A DNA stretch of 64,000 bases from an uncultured Burkholderiales bacterium (GCA_951812315.1 CATOSA010000040.1:43082-107081); one strand, 5' to 3'. Positions 24,952 to 35,735 are shown, numbered from the stretch's first letter. Numbers and translations are program-made. The notes: a model not told the origin generated them from the letters alone.

Positions 24952-27900
24952 CTAGATGCTCGCCCCCAGCTCCTCGAGCAGCGCCCTCGCTTCTTTCAGA
25001 TCCTTGGTGTCGAAACCTTCGGTGAACCAGTCATATACTGGCTTCAACAGATCGTGCGCTTCCTTGCTTTTGCCATAGGCGAGCAAGGCTGGTCGAAGTT
25101 CGCAGTTCCCACGACTTTGCTTTCTGCTCGCGTGCCCATTCTATTGACGCAAGGAAGTTCTTCTCCGCGCCCTCGAGATCATCCTTCAGTGTGAGCATCC
25201 AGCCTTTGAGGCGCAGGATCTCTGCATAGTGAGCACGTTCCCCAAAGCCGGCACGCTCAATCTGCTCAAGACACTCTTCAATCCGACGCAACGCACGAAC
25301 CAACTCACCGGAATGCGCCATTGCCTCTGCTATAACCGCCCCTCCGTACACATTGGCCTTGCCGCCACTTGCCCGCCAGACCGTCCCACTTTCCGCCAGC
25401 AGTGTGATTCCCTCCGCAAACTTGCCCTCCCTGATTGACACAATGCCAAAACGAATCGGAGCGAGAATGTCAAACAAGACAGGCATGCTGTTCTCCCGGC
25501 CCAGTCGCTGACACTCTTCGGTAAGTTCACGCAGTTCCTCAAGCTCACCGCGAAGTTCGAACAGGTCGGCGCTCTGAATCAGCGCGTAGCCAAGATTGAA
25601 CGGGTGGCCAAGTTGGCGAGAATGCGCTACCGCATCTTCGCCCAGCCGTACCGCACGGTCCGGGTAGCCCAACATCCAGGTGGTTGGTGACGTGTGAACG
25701 CCAACTGCGGTTTTGGGATCGTGATTGAGCAGATTTACGAGATGGCGCTGATCTTCCTCGTCGTAGCGAGACAGTGCCTTCTCACCATGCTCCAGACACT
25801 CGAGAAGTCCACCCATCCAGAAACGACAGACGCAGACAAGCATGTGCCCAGTGACCAACAGGTCGGCATCAGCAGTCGCCTTCGCAATGTCGAGCATTTT
25901 TTCCGCCCATGGCAAGGCCTCGGCCGAACGACCCTGGCTCAGAACATTGAACATCAGTCCGTGGAGAATCGGCAACAGCGCGTCATTGCGCGCAAGCGAT
26001 TCGGCGAGGGCCAATGACGGGTGCAAGCTGTCCCAGACTTCAGAAGCTGGCCACCCTCTAAGCGCGTGTCACGCCGTTCCCAAACGGACCCGCAAGCTCA
26101 ACTCGCTGCCATCCCGATCGCGCGAATGCGGAATCCGGGCAATCAGTCCGAGTCCATGGTCGAGATGGGCAATGGTTTCTGTTAAGGCCATCCGCTTCAG
26201 TGCTAACTCGCCGGCCTTCAGCCACAGCGGAATTGCGCCTCCACAATCGTTCGCAACTGTGAGGTGATGCGCAAGCACTTCGGGTTCGGTGCTCTTTACG
26301 TTCGGGAAGCGCGCTTCGATTGCCGCTGCGATCTTGCCGTGCAACTCCTGCCGCTTGCTCTTGAGCAGTGAATCGTAGGCTGCGTCTTGCACTAGCGCGT
26401 GCTTGAATGTGTAGGTTGCGTCAGGTGGCCGACCTCTCCGAAACGCCAGGCCCGATTCCGTGAGCTGGGCAAGCGCATCGTCAAGTTGTGCTTGCGGCAA
26501 TGGCGACACATCTCCAATCACCTCATAGCTGAACTCCCGCCCGATGGCCGCACCAATCTGCGCAATCTCCTTAACGGGCATGAATCGATCCAGCCGCGAC
26601 ATTAGTGAGTCTCTTAGAGTTGCCGGAATTGTGACGCTGTGGTGGGCGCCACCAGCGTATTCGTAACGGTTGCCGACTTTCCTGATCTCGCCCGATTCGA
26701 GAACGGCTATGGTGAGTTCCTCGACGAACAGGGGCACTCCGTCCGTTCTGGATAGGATCTGTTCTAGCAGATCCCCAGGCAGCGCCGTCTTTGCGGTAAT
26801 TCTTGAAACCATTGCGCTGCTTTGAGCGCGCGTGAGCTTGGCAAGGTTCAGACTGATAACGTGGCCATGATCGGACCAGCGATTCTCAAACTCCGGACGG
26901 TGAGTGATTACGATCAACAGCGGAATGGTCCTCACCCGGTCAATCAGCAAGTCAAGCACTTCAAGCGTGGTTGGATCGGCCCAGTGCGCATCCTCGAAAA
27001 TCATCACACAGGGCTGCTTGTTTGAGGCGGCCTCAATAAGATCGATCAGCGCGCGCAGCGTCTCGTCTTTGTACTTTTCCGGAGGCATCGTTATTGCCCC
27101 ATAGCGATCGTCGCAAAGAACGGAAAGCATCGAGGCGATGAAACGCACGTCACCTAGTGGTCGTTCGCAGTGGCCGACGATCAGCGCTTCAAGCTTGTCA
27201 AGCTTCAAGTCCGGAGTTTCGTCGCGCCTCAACTGCAACGCCCGCTCAAAACGGTCAGTAATCGGCCAGAACGCACTGTTGATATAGTAGGGCGAGCATT
27301 GATAACGAAGTGTCTGCGCACCTCGCCCTTCGAGCCTTTCTCGCAGCGCGCTCAGCATGCGGCTCTTGCCAATGCCGGGTTCTCCAGACAGGAGCACAAC
27401 CTGACCTTCTCCGTCTTGCGAGAGTTGCCAGCGCTCCATGAGAAGGCCAAGTTCCTGCTCGCGGCCAACAAGAGGGGTGAGATCTTCGCTGTGCGCAGCT
27501 TCGAAGCGACTGGCCACTTCGCTAACACCCGATACGTTATAGGCATGAGTTGGCCGGGCAATGCCTTTGAGCGTCAGCTCGCCCAAGTCCTCGTAGTTAA
27601 AGCTGCCGCCCGCCAGGCGTTGAACGCGCTCGCTCACCACGATTGTGTTCACTTGCGCGATGTTCTGTAGTCGCGATGCGAGATTCATTGTCTCGCCTAC
27701 TGCGCCTTTTTCCGCTGAGGCAACCACGACCAAACCGGTGGCGATACCGATGCGTACTTGAAGCTGGCCAATGTCAAGTACATCCAGATTGGCAAATGCA
27801 TCAATAATGTCCAGCCCCGCCCGGACAGCGCGCTCGGCTTCACCTTCGTGTGCAAGTGGATAACCGAAGAACGCGACGACGCCATCTCCAAGACGCTGGA

Positions 27901-28286
27901 AAACGTACCCTTCGTAGCGGGTGATAGATGCCGCGCAGGTGTCTTCGTACACCTGAACGATCGATTGCAATTCTTCCGGATCGAGACGCGACGCTAACTC
28001 GGTGAAACCCACCATGTCGCAGAACAACACCGTGAGTTGGCGGCGTTCGCCTTCAGGAACTGAGGATGCTGCCGCCTGAAGGTACTGATTCACTCTCGGG
28101 TTCTGCGGCCAGCCTTGAAATGGCACGCTTCAGGCGCAAGCGGTGGCCCGCGATCGTTACGCCGATGTCCTTGAGGACTTGATCATCGACCTGCGGCAAC
28201 AATGACACGTCGATCTCATTGGCCTCGAACACATCGGCATATTGGCCGAGGTCCAGGCTTTGAAGCCATTCCCGGATGCTGATCAC
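24952..28286 (-). pseudogene. SAM domain / class III cyclase / ATPase / TPR gene, decayed
   Basis: One ~1110-codon gene broken in three places. It opens with a SAM domain (MISIREWLQSLDLGQYADVFEAN). A frameshift near 28070-28085 separates this from the cyclase (LTVLFCDMVGFTELAS, RLGDGVVAFFG), the ATPase (GEPGIGKSRMLSALRERL, MIFEDAHWADP) and helical repeats. An in-frame TGA at 26069-26071 replaces a Trp (RLGTA-stop-HALRGWPASEVWDSLHP); the frame continues unchanged beyond it. A second frameshift or small deletion near 25075-25085 (SLARLWQ) puts the tail KEAHDLLKPVYDWFTEGFDT in another frame, ending at 24952-24954. As it stands only disconnected pieces could be made. Confidence 0.88.
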
Positions 28287-28297
28287 AAATGCAGCTC

Positions 28298-28540
28298 CTA
28301 GAGTAAAGCTTTTGCTTCTTTCAGGTCCTTGCTATTAAATCCTTCTGTAAACCAGTTGTAAACCGGAGCAAGTAACTCGTTCGCTTGCTTGTGCTTGCCT
28401 TGCCCTTGCCATAATCGGGCAAGCGACGTCGCGCGGCGCAGTTCCCGTCTTCGACTCTTGAGCAACGAGTCATAGGCGACGTCCTGAAGCAATGCATGCT
28501 TGAACCCGTAGGTCGCGTCCAGCGGTGTGCCCAGTCTATT
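28298..28540 (-). pseudogene. deletion remnant of another cyclase/TPR paralog
   Basis: A short frame joins TPLDATYGFKHALLQDVAYD...KSRRRELR, which belongs to the middle of the cyclase/ATPase proteins, directly to ATSLARLWQGQGKHKQANELL and VYNWFTEGFNSKDLKEAKALL, which belongs at the C-terminus. About 450 codons between are missing. The join falls at an ELR motif that occurs in both places in the paralogs, suggesting deletion by short homology. It ends 12 nt before the start of the SAM-cyclase pseudogene, so the two were tandem copies. Confidence 0.8.
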
Positions 28541-28681
28541 TTGGCCGATCGATTGAACACGATCATTCGTCAGAGTGGCCGATCTGTTCGAAACGGATGC
28601 GAATGAGCCCACCCGGGCCACTCATCCGCAGAAAGCCCAAGATTGGGTCTGAAGTAAAGCGTGTACTCCAGCAGGATGCCG

Positions 28682-29653
28682 CTAAACGTCCAAACGCGTG
28701 AATGTCCGTTGCCCTTTTACGGGACGGTAGATCGCGCTGAAATCGAGGGCATAGTCGAAATCATCTTTCTCGAACTCCCTGTGTTCCCGAATGTTGACGT
28801 TGCGGGCAATCAGAAGTTCTTCGGTGGTTCGTGATGCCTGCACCAATGGCAGACCCGAAGGCGCCCAGATTCCCGAGCCTCCCCAGAAATCAGCGCCGCT
28901 GATGGGGTGCCGCCCCACCGCATTACAGGCGATGACCCAGATCTGATGGCTGGCGGCAGTCGAGGACATCATCAGATCCCACAGGTAACCGTAATAGATA
29001 TCTGTCTTGACGTTCAGCAACGGATACTCGCGTCGCGCCATCGCCCGCCACGACGCCAACTGAATCACCGCGTCTACATTGTCCAGCGCCGAGTACTCGA
29101 GCAGAAGCTGGGAGAACATGAAGTCGTAACAGGTCGTAAAGCCGATACGGCCGAATTTGGCCTCCAGTACGAGGCGATCGTCCTTGCCGGTATCCGTATA
29201 GACCTTCTCCAAGGTGGGCAAAAACGTCTTGGTGTACTTGTTCTCATGTTTCAGGTAGTCGCTGTCCATGGAGATGGTAAAGGTCGAGTTCAAATACTTG
29301 TCGCCCGGCCCGCGCTCAAGATTGTTGAGAACGACGGCACCTAGATCATCATTCAACAAGGGCTTGAGGCTCTTCTCGATCCAGTCAACATGGTTCTCGA
29401 TTACGGCCTTGTCCATGTAGCGGCGACACTCCGGCTGGTCATCCCAGAAATATCCGGACAGCGAGAACTCCGGGAATACGGCGACCTTTGCTTTTTTCTC
29501 CCTGAATATTTCGACTGCTCTCAGGATTTTGTCCTTGTTCGCTTCGATATCCGGAACCGAGGCGTGAATATTCGCCAGCCCGATTGACGGGTTGCTCTGT
29601 TCATCGGAAAAGAACCGTTCCGATACGAAATACTTTTCCTTGCTCGAGGCCAT
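28682..29653 (-). CDS. carbon-nitrogen hydrolase (nitrilase superfamily)
   Basis: 323 aa from ATG 29653, which has AGGAGG upstream; the ORF-track start at 29740 is too early. The catalytic triad is visible: Glu in VFPEFSLSGYFW, Lys in KYTKTFLPTLE, Cys in GFTTCYDFMFSQL. Members hydrolyse nitriles, amides or carbamoyl groups. The extra central insertion (KDDRLVLEAKFG) and the late SGADFWGGSGIWAPSG resemble aliphatic amidase/nitrilase branches, but no substrate is indicated. It is divergent from the SelD fusion. Confidence 0.88.
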   Translation of the reverse strand: MASSKEKYFVSERFFSDEQSNPSIGLANIHASVPDIEANKDKILRAVEIFREKKAKVAVFPEFSLSGYFWDDQPECRRYMDKAVIENHVDWIEKSLKPLLNDDLGAVVLNNLERGPGDKYLNSTFTISMDSDYLKHENKYTKTFLPTLEKVYTDTGKDDRLVLEAKFGRIGFTTCYDFMFSQLLLEYSALDNVDAVIQLASWRAMARREYPLLNVKTDIYYGYLWDLMMSSTAASHQIWVIACNAVGRHPISGADFWGGSGIWAPSGLPLVQASRTTEELLIARNVNIREHREFEKDDFDYALDFSAIYRPVKGQRTFTRLDV

Positions 29654-29863
29654 ACTCTCGCCTCCTGTGTTCAATTTGCATTGCGACTTACGATTACAGA
29701 AGAGAGTATAGGGAATGTAACTACAAAAATTTCGGGGCAACCAAAACTATCGCCAGCCTTCGGCGCAATGCAATGACGACGCGCGCACCGGCGGCCCTTT
29801 TGGCGCGTCGATCAAATATGTGTTAACAGGATCTAATGAACCACCAATTTCAGATCAGATGAG

Positions 29864-32131
29864 ATGAGATCAAACGACGACACTATCGTCAAAGACCTCG
29901 TCCTCATCGGCGGTGGGCATAGTCATGTGATTGTGCTCAAGAAGTTTGCGATGAAGCCGATGCCGGGTGTGCGCGTGACAGTCATCGCGCGAGACGTGCA
30001 CACGCCATATTCGGGCATGTTGCCCGGCTATGTAGCGGGCCATTACGGATTCGACGAAGTCCATATCGACCTGCGCCCGTTGTGCCAACTTGCCGGTGCG
30101 CGCCTCTATCACGATGTAGCCACGCGCATCGACGTTGACGCGCGGCAGGTCATTTGTGAAAGGCGCCCTGCGGTGCCTTACGACGCTGTTTCCGTAAACA
30201 TTGGATCGACGCCCAGTTTCAATGGCGTTTCGGGTGCCCGTGAATTTACGACACCGGTCAAGCCGATCAACAATTTCGTCGCCCGATGGCATCACCTGGT
30301 TGAACGAGTGTTGAACAGTCCGGGACCACACCGGATCGGCGTTGTTGGCGCAGGCGCGGGCGGCACCGAGCTGCTGCTCGCCATGCAATACCGGCTCGGC
30401 AACTTGCTTGCCGAGCGGGGACAACGCTCAGAGAACCTTGAGTTCCACCTGATCACGAAGTCGAAGATGATTCTGCCGGCGTTCTCGACCGGACTGAGGC
30501 GTCGCTTCGAACGGCTAATGCGCAGCCGCGGGATACACGTACACACCAATGCTGCAGCCGAAAAGGTCGAGCCAGGGGCGATTACCATCGATAATGGAAA
30601 GACAATCGAACTGGACGAGATTCTCTGGGTCACAGCTGCCGGCGCGCAAACCTGGCCTCGCGAATCCGGACTCGATGTCGATGACAATGGCTTTATCCAG
30701 GTTCGCGACACACTCCAGTCCACATCACACGCACACGTGTTTGCAGCTGGAGATATTGCGACCGTGGTCAATTATCCGCGACCAAAAGCGGGCGTATTTG
30801 CCGTGCGCCAAGGTCCGCCATTGAACGAGAATCTGCGCAGATTCCTGGTTGGCTGGCCAACCAGGCCGTTCAAGCCACAGCGTGACTTCCTGGCATTGAT
30901 CAGTACCGGCGATAAATTCGCGGTCGCGTCCAAATGGGGTTTCTCTGCACAAGGCCGCTGGGTATGGAACTGGAAAGACTGGATTGACCGTGGATTCATG
31001 CGCAGATTCAATGAACTGCCCGAAATGAAAACGGCAGAGAAGTCCCTGCCAAATCCAGATCTCGCCGATCAAGCCACTCGCGACGAATTTTCTGAAATTG
31101 CGATGCGCTGCGGCGGTTGCGGTGCCAAGGTCGGGGCCAATGTACTGACCCGGGCTCTTGCCGACCTACAGCCAGTCGCGAACGAAGACGTTCTGCTCGG
31201 TCTTGATGCTCCCGATGACGCCGCCGTCGTTCAAATACCCGAAGGCAAGGTGATGGTCCACAGCGTGGATTATTTCCCGGCGTTCATTGACGATGCGTAC
31301 GTGTTTGGTCAGGTTGCGGCCAACCACGCATTGAACGACATCTTTGCAATGGGCGCACAAGCGCAAACCGCGCTGGCCATCGCAACGGTTCCGTACGGTC
31401 TGCAGGCAAAAGTTGAAGCCTCCGTCCGTGAAATGATGACGGGTGCGGTGAAGGTTCTCAACGAAGCCGGCGCGACTCTGGTCGGCGGCCACACCAGCGA
31501 AGGGTCAGAACTGGCCCTGGGCTTCACGGTCAACGGCCTCGTTGATCGCGATGCGATTCTTCGCAAGGGCGGCATGACGCCCGGCGACGTATTAATCCTT
31601 ACGAAACGGCTTGGCACCGGAACATTATTCGCCGCGGACATGCGTCACAAGGCGAAGGGGCGCTGGATTGAGTCGGCATTGATCTGCATGCTTCAGTCAA
31701 ACCGCCAGGCGGCAACGTGCATATTCGATCATGGCGCCACCGCCTGCACGGACATTACCGGCTTCGGGTTACTCGGCCACACTATCGAGATGACCAAGGC
31801 GTCCGCAGTCAATGTAGAGATTGATCTCGAATCGTTGCCGATACTCGACGGTGCGCAGCAAACGACGCAGCTAGGAATATTGAGTTCCCTGCAACCTGCC
31901 AATCTGCGCTTTGGACAGCAAGTTCACAATTCGGGCAACGCTTTGCATCACGAAAACTATCCATTGCTTTTCGATCCCCAGACATCGGGTGGTCTTCTCG
32001 CAAGCGTGCCAACCGGGCAGGCTCAATCCTGCCTCAAAGCGCTTCATGATCTGGGCTATGGCAACGCTGCCGTTATCGGCCGTGCGACTGCAGCGAGCGA
32101 TTACCCGGAACTCGTCACGCTGGTCTTGTAA
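29864..32131 (+). CDS. selD: FAD-dependent oxidoreductase fused to selenide, water dikinase (SelD)
   Basis: 755-aa fusion. Residues ~8-380 are a pyridine-nucleotide-disulfide/NDH2-like flavoprotein (LVLIGGGHSHVIVLKKFAMK, VGAGAGGTELLLAMQ, AAGDIATV). Residues ~405-755 are selenophosphate synthetase: the active-site loop RCGGCGAKVGANVL with catalytic Cys and Lys, LGLDAPDDAAVV, HSVDYFPAFIDD, and LVGGHTSEG. SelD makes selenophosphate from selenide and ATP for selenocysteine or 2-selenouridine; the fused flavoprotein may supply reduced selenium. The catalytic residue here is Cys, not Sec. No SelA/SelB/SelU gene lies in the window. Confidence 0.93.
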   Translation: MRSNDDTIVKDLVLIGGGHSHVIVLKKFAMKPMPGVRVTVIARDVHTPYSGMLPGYVAGHYGFDEVHIDLRPLCQLAGARLYHDVATRIDVDARQVICERRPAVPYDAVSVNIGSTPSFNGVSGAREFTTPVKPINNFVARWHHLVERVLNSPGPHRIGVVGAGAGGTELLLAMQYRLGNLLAERGQRSENLEFHLITKSKMILPAFSTGLRRRFERLMRSRGIHVHTNAAAEKVEPGAITIDNGKTIELDEILWVTAAGAQTWPRESGLDVDDNGFIQVRDTLQSTSHAHVFAAGDIATVVNYPRPKAGVFAVRQGPPLNENLRRFLVGWPTRPFKPQRDFLALISTGDKFAVASKWGFSAQGRWVWNWKDWIDRGFMRRFNELPEMKTAEKSLPNPDLADQATRDEFSEIAMRCGGCGAKVGANVLTRALADLQPVANEDVLLGLDAPDDAAVVQIPEGKVMVHSVDYFPAFIDDAYVFGQVAANHALNDIFAMGAQAQTALAIATVPYGLQAKVEASVREMMTGAVKVLNEAGATLVGGHTSEGSELALGFTVNGLVDRDAILRKGGMTPGDVLILTKRLGTGTLFAADMRHKAKGRWIESALICMLQSNRQAATCIFDHGATACTDITGFGLLGHTIEMTKASAVNVEIDLESLPILDGAQQTTQLGILSSLQPANLRFGQQVHNSGNALHHENYPLLFDPQTSGGLLASVPTGQAQSCLKALHDLGYGNAAVIGRATAASDYPELVTLVL

Positions 32132-32258
32132 GACACTGGCGGCACCACACCCTGATTGTGAAACCAATTGTGCGATCGTGTACGTATTAAAGCGTGCAAT
32201 TGAAAAGCGGGGATAATGATTCGACACCCTCGTTCGACGAACGGCACAGGAGGAGAAA

Positions 32259-32858
32259 ATGACAGGCAAAGTAAAGTCCCGGCTTAGGGTCGCTATTCTT
32301 GCAACCGCACTGTCCTGCAATGCATTTGCCGGAGACGTCGAAGATGGCAATGCCGCTTACGACCGGGGCGATTTCGCGACCGCCCATGCGAAATACACGA
32401 TCGCTGCCAATCAGGGCGATTCATCTGCGCAAAACACGCTGGGCTTGATGTACGACCAGGGTCAGGGTGTCGCGCAGGACTACGAGCAGGCGGCCATCTG
32501 GTATCGCAAGGCTGCCGAGCAGGGGCATTCACGCGCGCAGTACAACCTGGCCGTGAAATACCAGTTTGGCCAGGGCGTGCCGGTGAACTTCAAGCAGTCG
32601 GTCTACTGGTTCATGATGGCCGCCGAACAGGGAAATGCGAGTTCGCAACACAGCCTTGGCGTCCTCTACGCCGAAGGCCGGGGTGTGCAGAGAGATCTGG
32701 TGCAGGCGTATGTGTGGACCAGTCTCGCTGCCGCGCAAGGTCACGACGGGGGCCGCACCAACCTTGAGATTTTCGAGCGGTTCATGACGCCCGAACAAGT
32801 CGTGGAAGCGCAGCGATTGACACAAGAGTGGGCAACGGACAGCGACTCGCGCATATAG
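32259..32858 (+). CDS. exported Sel1-repeat (TPR-like) protein
   Basis: 199 aa with signal peptide (RVAILATALSCNAFA) and a GGAGGAG ribosome site. At least four Sel1-like repeats follow, e.g. AQNTLGLMYDQGQGVAQDYEQAAIWYRKAAEQG and SQHSLGVLYAEGRGVQRDLVQAYVW. Such proteins scaffold protein contacts in the periplasm. Monocistronic; partner unknown. Confidence 0.88.
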   Translation: MTGKVKSRLRVAILATALSCNAFAGDVEDGNAAYDRGDFATAHAKYTIAANQGDSSAQNTLGLMYDQGQGVAQDYEQAAIWYRKAAEQGHSRAQYNLAVKYQFGQGVPVNFKQSVYWFMMAAEQGNASSQHSLGVLYAEGRGVQRDLVQAYVWTSLAAAQGHDGGRTNLEIFERFMTPEQVVEAQRLTQEWATDSDSRI

Positions 32859-33114
32859 CAATACCCAGAGCCAGAGGCGGCGGACACAAACAATAGCGTG
32901 GGGATTCACTCTGGTCGCCTCTTGCGCCATGCTTGCGGAAACACTGGGACTGAGTACCCGATCTACGGTCACCTTTGCACAAGCGATCGCGACGTGCAAT
33001 CAGCGAATCTGCCGCACGCAAATCTACGCGCCTCCGCATCCGCACCCGATTCGCTAATTGTGCTTGCGAGACGCTAAACTCTGCGGAAGAATTCAATACC
33101 AAGGGAGGAACATC

Positions 33115-34668
33115 ATGCCGATACCGGCTGTTTACGATTGGGTCGCGCACCATGCAAGGGTCAGTCCGGATCGCGCAGCGTGGGCTGATATTGCGACCGA
33201 CGATGGTCCACGTGTAGCCGTGAACTGGCGCCAGGCCGACAATCGTGTCGGCCGGCTTGCTTCCATCCTGCGCAGTGAGCTTGGCGTCAAGCGCAGCGAC
33301 AGAGTCGCAATCCTGTCGCGTAACCGGGTTGAGTACATCGAACTGCAGTTTGCATGTGCACGGCTCGGTGCGATTTTCGTGCCGCTTAACTGGCGGCTGA
33401 CGATTCACGAACTCCAGTACATCGTGGCCGACGCCGCGCCAACGGTTCTCGTTGCCGACCCGGATTTCGAAGAGACCGCTGTCGATCTGGCGGGCCGCAC
33501 CAATACGCCACACTTGTTGAAGTTCGATGCGCAAGGCGCTGCGTCATCGGGTGACGCGCCCGGTTTCAATCGTCGGATGGCAGCCGCAGACCCGAACGCC
33601 GTGGTCATGCCCGAGCTTGATCACGACGATCCTTTTACGATCATGTATACGTCCGGCACGACCGGCCGGCCGAAAGGCGCGATCATCACGCACGGGATGG
33701 TCTTCTGGAATGTTGTCAATTTGAGCGAATTACACGACCTTTCGCGCAGCATGATGAATCTTTGTTTTCTGCCGCTATTCCACACCGCCGGGCTGAACTG
33801 TTACATGAACCCGGCGGCGATGCTCGGCGGTTCAACACTGGTGCTGCGTGATTTCGAGCCGGGCCCGGTTCTCGATCTGATTAACGATCGCGATCTTGGC
33901 ATTACACACATGCTTGGTGTGCCGGCAAACTACCTTTTCCTTGGGCAGCATGAGAATTTTTCGAGCACCGATTTCTCCGGATTAATCACCACCGCCATCG
34001 GTGGTGCACCCACCGCATTGCCGTTGCTGAAAACATGGGAAGCGGTCGGATGCCCGTTGATCCAGGCATTCGGAATGACGGAAACCAGTCCGATGGTGAC
34101 GTCGATTTCAAAAGAAATGGCTGTGAAGAAGGCAGGCAGCGCCGGCCTTCCTGGCATGCACACCGCGATCCGGATCGTCGGTGAAGACGGCAAGGATGTG
34201 GCACCCGGCGAGATCGGAGAACTGTGGTGCAAGGGACCGAACATCACGCCTGGCTACTGGAACATGGCTGACGCCACGGCTGAAACAATTACAGATGGCT
34301 GGCTGCACACCGGCGATGCCGTGCAAGCAGACGAGGATGGATATATCTTCATCGTGGACCGCTGGAAGGACATGTACATTTCCGGGGGAGAAAACGTCTA
34401 TCCGTCCGAAGTCGAGTCGGTGATTTTCGGGCTCGACGGCATTGCCGATGTCGCGGTCATCGGTGTGCCAGACGAGAAATGGGGGGAGGTCGGCCAGGCG
34501 GTGATTGTGCTCAAGCCCGATTGCAAGGTCGAGGAATCAACAATAATCAACTACTGCCGCGAGCGTCTCGCCAAGTTCAAGGTCCCGCAATCTGTACGTT
34601 TCATCGACGAACTGCCACGCAACGCAACCGGAAAGATTCTCAAGCGCGAGCTTCGTCCCAGTAAATGA
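33115..34668 (+). CDS. AMP-forming acyl-CoA synthetase
   Basis: 517 aa from ATG 33115, which has GGGAGG upstream; the ORF-track ATG at 33058 lacks support. Class I adenylate-forming enzyme with the AMP-binding motif YTSGTTGRPKGAIITHG, the A5 region FGMTETSPM, the hinge WLHTGDAVQADEDGYIFIVDRWKD and the C-terminal lysine motif RNATGKILKRELR. It activates a carboxylic acid to the acyl-CoA via acyl-AMP. Length and A-motifs suit medium/long-chain or aromatic acids. Probably feeds acyl-CoA oxidation as at the left end. Confidence 0.93.
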   Translation: MPIPAVYDWVAHHARVSPDRAAWADIATDDGPRVAVNWRQADNRVGRLASILRSELGVKRSDRVAILSRNRVEYIELQFACARLGAIFVPLNWRLTIHELQYIVADAAPTVLVADPDFEETAVDLAGRTNTPHLLKFDAQGAASSGDAPGFNRRMAAADPNAVVMPELDHDDPFTIMYTSGTTGRPKGAIITHGMVFWNVVNLSELHDLSRSMMNLCFLPLFHTAGLNCYMNPAAMLGGSTLVLRDFEPGPVLDLINDRDLGITHMLGVPANYLFLGQHENFSSTDFSGLITTAIGGAPTALPLLKTWEAVGCPLIQAFGMTETSPMVTSISKEMAVKKAGSAGLPGMHTAIRIVGEDGKDVAPGEIGELWCKGPNITPGYWNMADATAETITDGWLHTGDAVQADEDGYIFIVDRWKDMYISGGENVYPSEVESVIFGLDGIADVAVIGVPDEKWGEVGQAVIVLKPDCKVEESTIINYCRERLAKFKVPQSVRFIDELPRNATGKILKRELRPSK

Positions 34669-34863
34669 CACCTGCATTATCTCTTCAAGCACGGCCAACA
34701 AGCCCTTTTCCGCCCACGCAGCTGCGAACGACGCCGTAAGCAATTCACAGAGAACAAGCCGCCACCGCCCACTTCATACGTTACGCATATTTTAAATCTT
34801 GATAGATGCAAAAAGTGGTTGACGGTAAATACGCTTGCCCGTGTAGGCTATGAATAAGCCGAT

Positions 34864-34900
34864 CAAGACCACGCTGCCCTAGAGCACGGGTCTTGTTTTT
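34864..34900 (+). terminator. stem-loop with T5 tail in a leader region
   Basis: CAAGACC (34864-34870) pairs with GGTCTTG (34889-34895), followed by TTTTT. It lies 32 bp before the DUF4124 gene's ATG. A TTGACG -35-like hexamer at 34819 and a TAGGCT hexamer at 34844 (spacing 19) sit just upstream. This could be read-through termination after the acyl-CoA ligase, an attenuator, or the end of a very short RNA. The stem is only 7 bp. Confidence 0.4.
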
Positions 34901-34931
34901 CCAGCGGCATAAAATAGCGGGAGGAAACAAG

Positions 34932-35546
34932 ATGGCACGTTCGCACTCGGTGTTTGGGGAAACAACACTGATCTGGAGTCTGGCAGCTTTGGCGCTTGTC
35001 GCGACTCTAACGGCAAGCGCAGATACCGTGGTCTACAAAATCACTGATGCGCTCGGCAATGTCACCTATACAGACGAAGCGCCAAAAAAACCCGACCCGT
35101 CTGTTGTAGTCAAGACGCTCATCATTGTTCCACCGGAGTTCGGCAATGATCACGCGGCCGTCGATCCGTCGCTCGCTTACCCACCGATCGAAAAAGCCGA
35201 TGCGACGACTCTCGATTACGAAGTCGCAATTGTTTCGCCATTGCATGATGAGACCTTGCGCGCCAACAACGGCAATATCGTGCTTCGCGCCGCGATTATG
35301 CCGCCACTTCATCCCGGCCATGCGCTGCGTTTTTATCTCGGCAGCGAAGCCGTTGGAACGGTTCCCAACGTTGAGCTAGCGCTGGCGAATATCGATCGCG
35401 GAAGTTATAGCCTGCGCGTCGATGTCCTCGATGAAAACAGGGAAGTACTCAAAAGCAGCTCAAGCTCCATCTTCCACCTGCAGCGCACGTCTGCACTGGC
35501 CCCGACGCGCAAACCCCAGGCTTCGCCTCCGGCAATAAAGCGATGA
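34932..35546 (+). CDS. exported DUF4124 protein
   Basis: 204 aa from ATG 34932, preceded by GGGAGGAAACAAG. A signal peptide (TLIWSLAALALVATLTASADT) leads into the DUF4124 module VYKITDALGNVTYTDEAPKKPDP, a small domain common in gamma- and betaproteobacterial envelope proteins. The rest looks like a beta-sandwich (VSPLHDETLRANNGNIVLRAAI...SLRVDVLDENREVL). Function unknown; envelope location expected. Confidence 0.85.
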   Translation: MARSHSVFGETTLIWSLAALALVATLTASADTVVYKITDALGNVTYTDEAPKKPDPSVVVKTLIIVPPEFGNDHAAVDPSLAYPPIEKADATTLDYEVAIVSPLHDETLRANNGNIVLRAAIMPPLHPGHALRFYLGSEAVGTVPNVELALANIDRGSYSLRVDVLDENREVLKSSSSSIFHLQRTSALAPTRKPQASPPAIKR

Positions 35547-35735
35547 CGGCCGCGCTGGTGGGAATAGGCGTTGATTACCGGACCGTCGGCCTGAGCGAGG
35601 CTACGCATATTCACGATTAACTGCCTCATTTCGAGGGTTGAGCGCCAGCGACTTGAGGATGGCCAGGGAACGTCAAAAGCGGTTTATAGTAATTACTGCG
35701 TTGAGCAACGACTATTCAATCGTAAGGAGCCACCA

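Noticed and set aside
24429-26071. TGA read as tryptophan (genetic code 4) because two conserved Trp positions are TGA
   Set aside because: Other genes use TGG for Trp throughout and many intact genes end in TGA exactly where their families end. TAG also appears at two Gln positions, so nonsense mutation explains all four.
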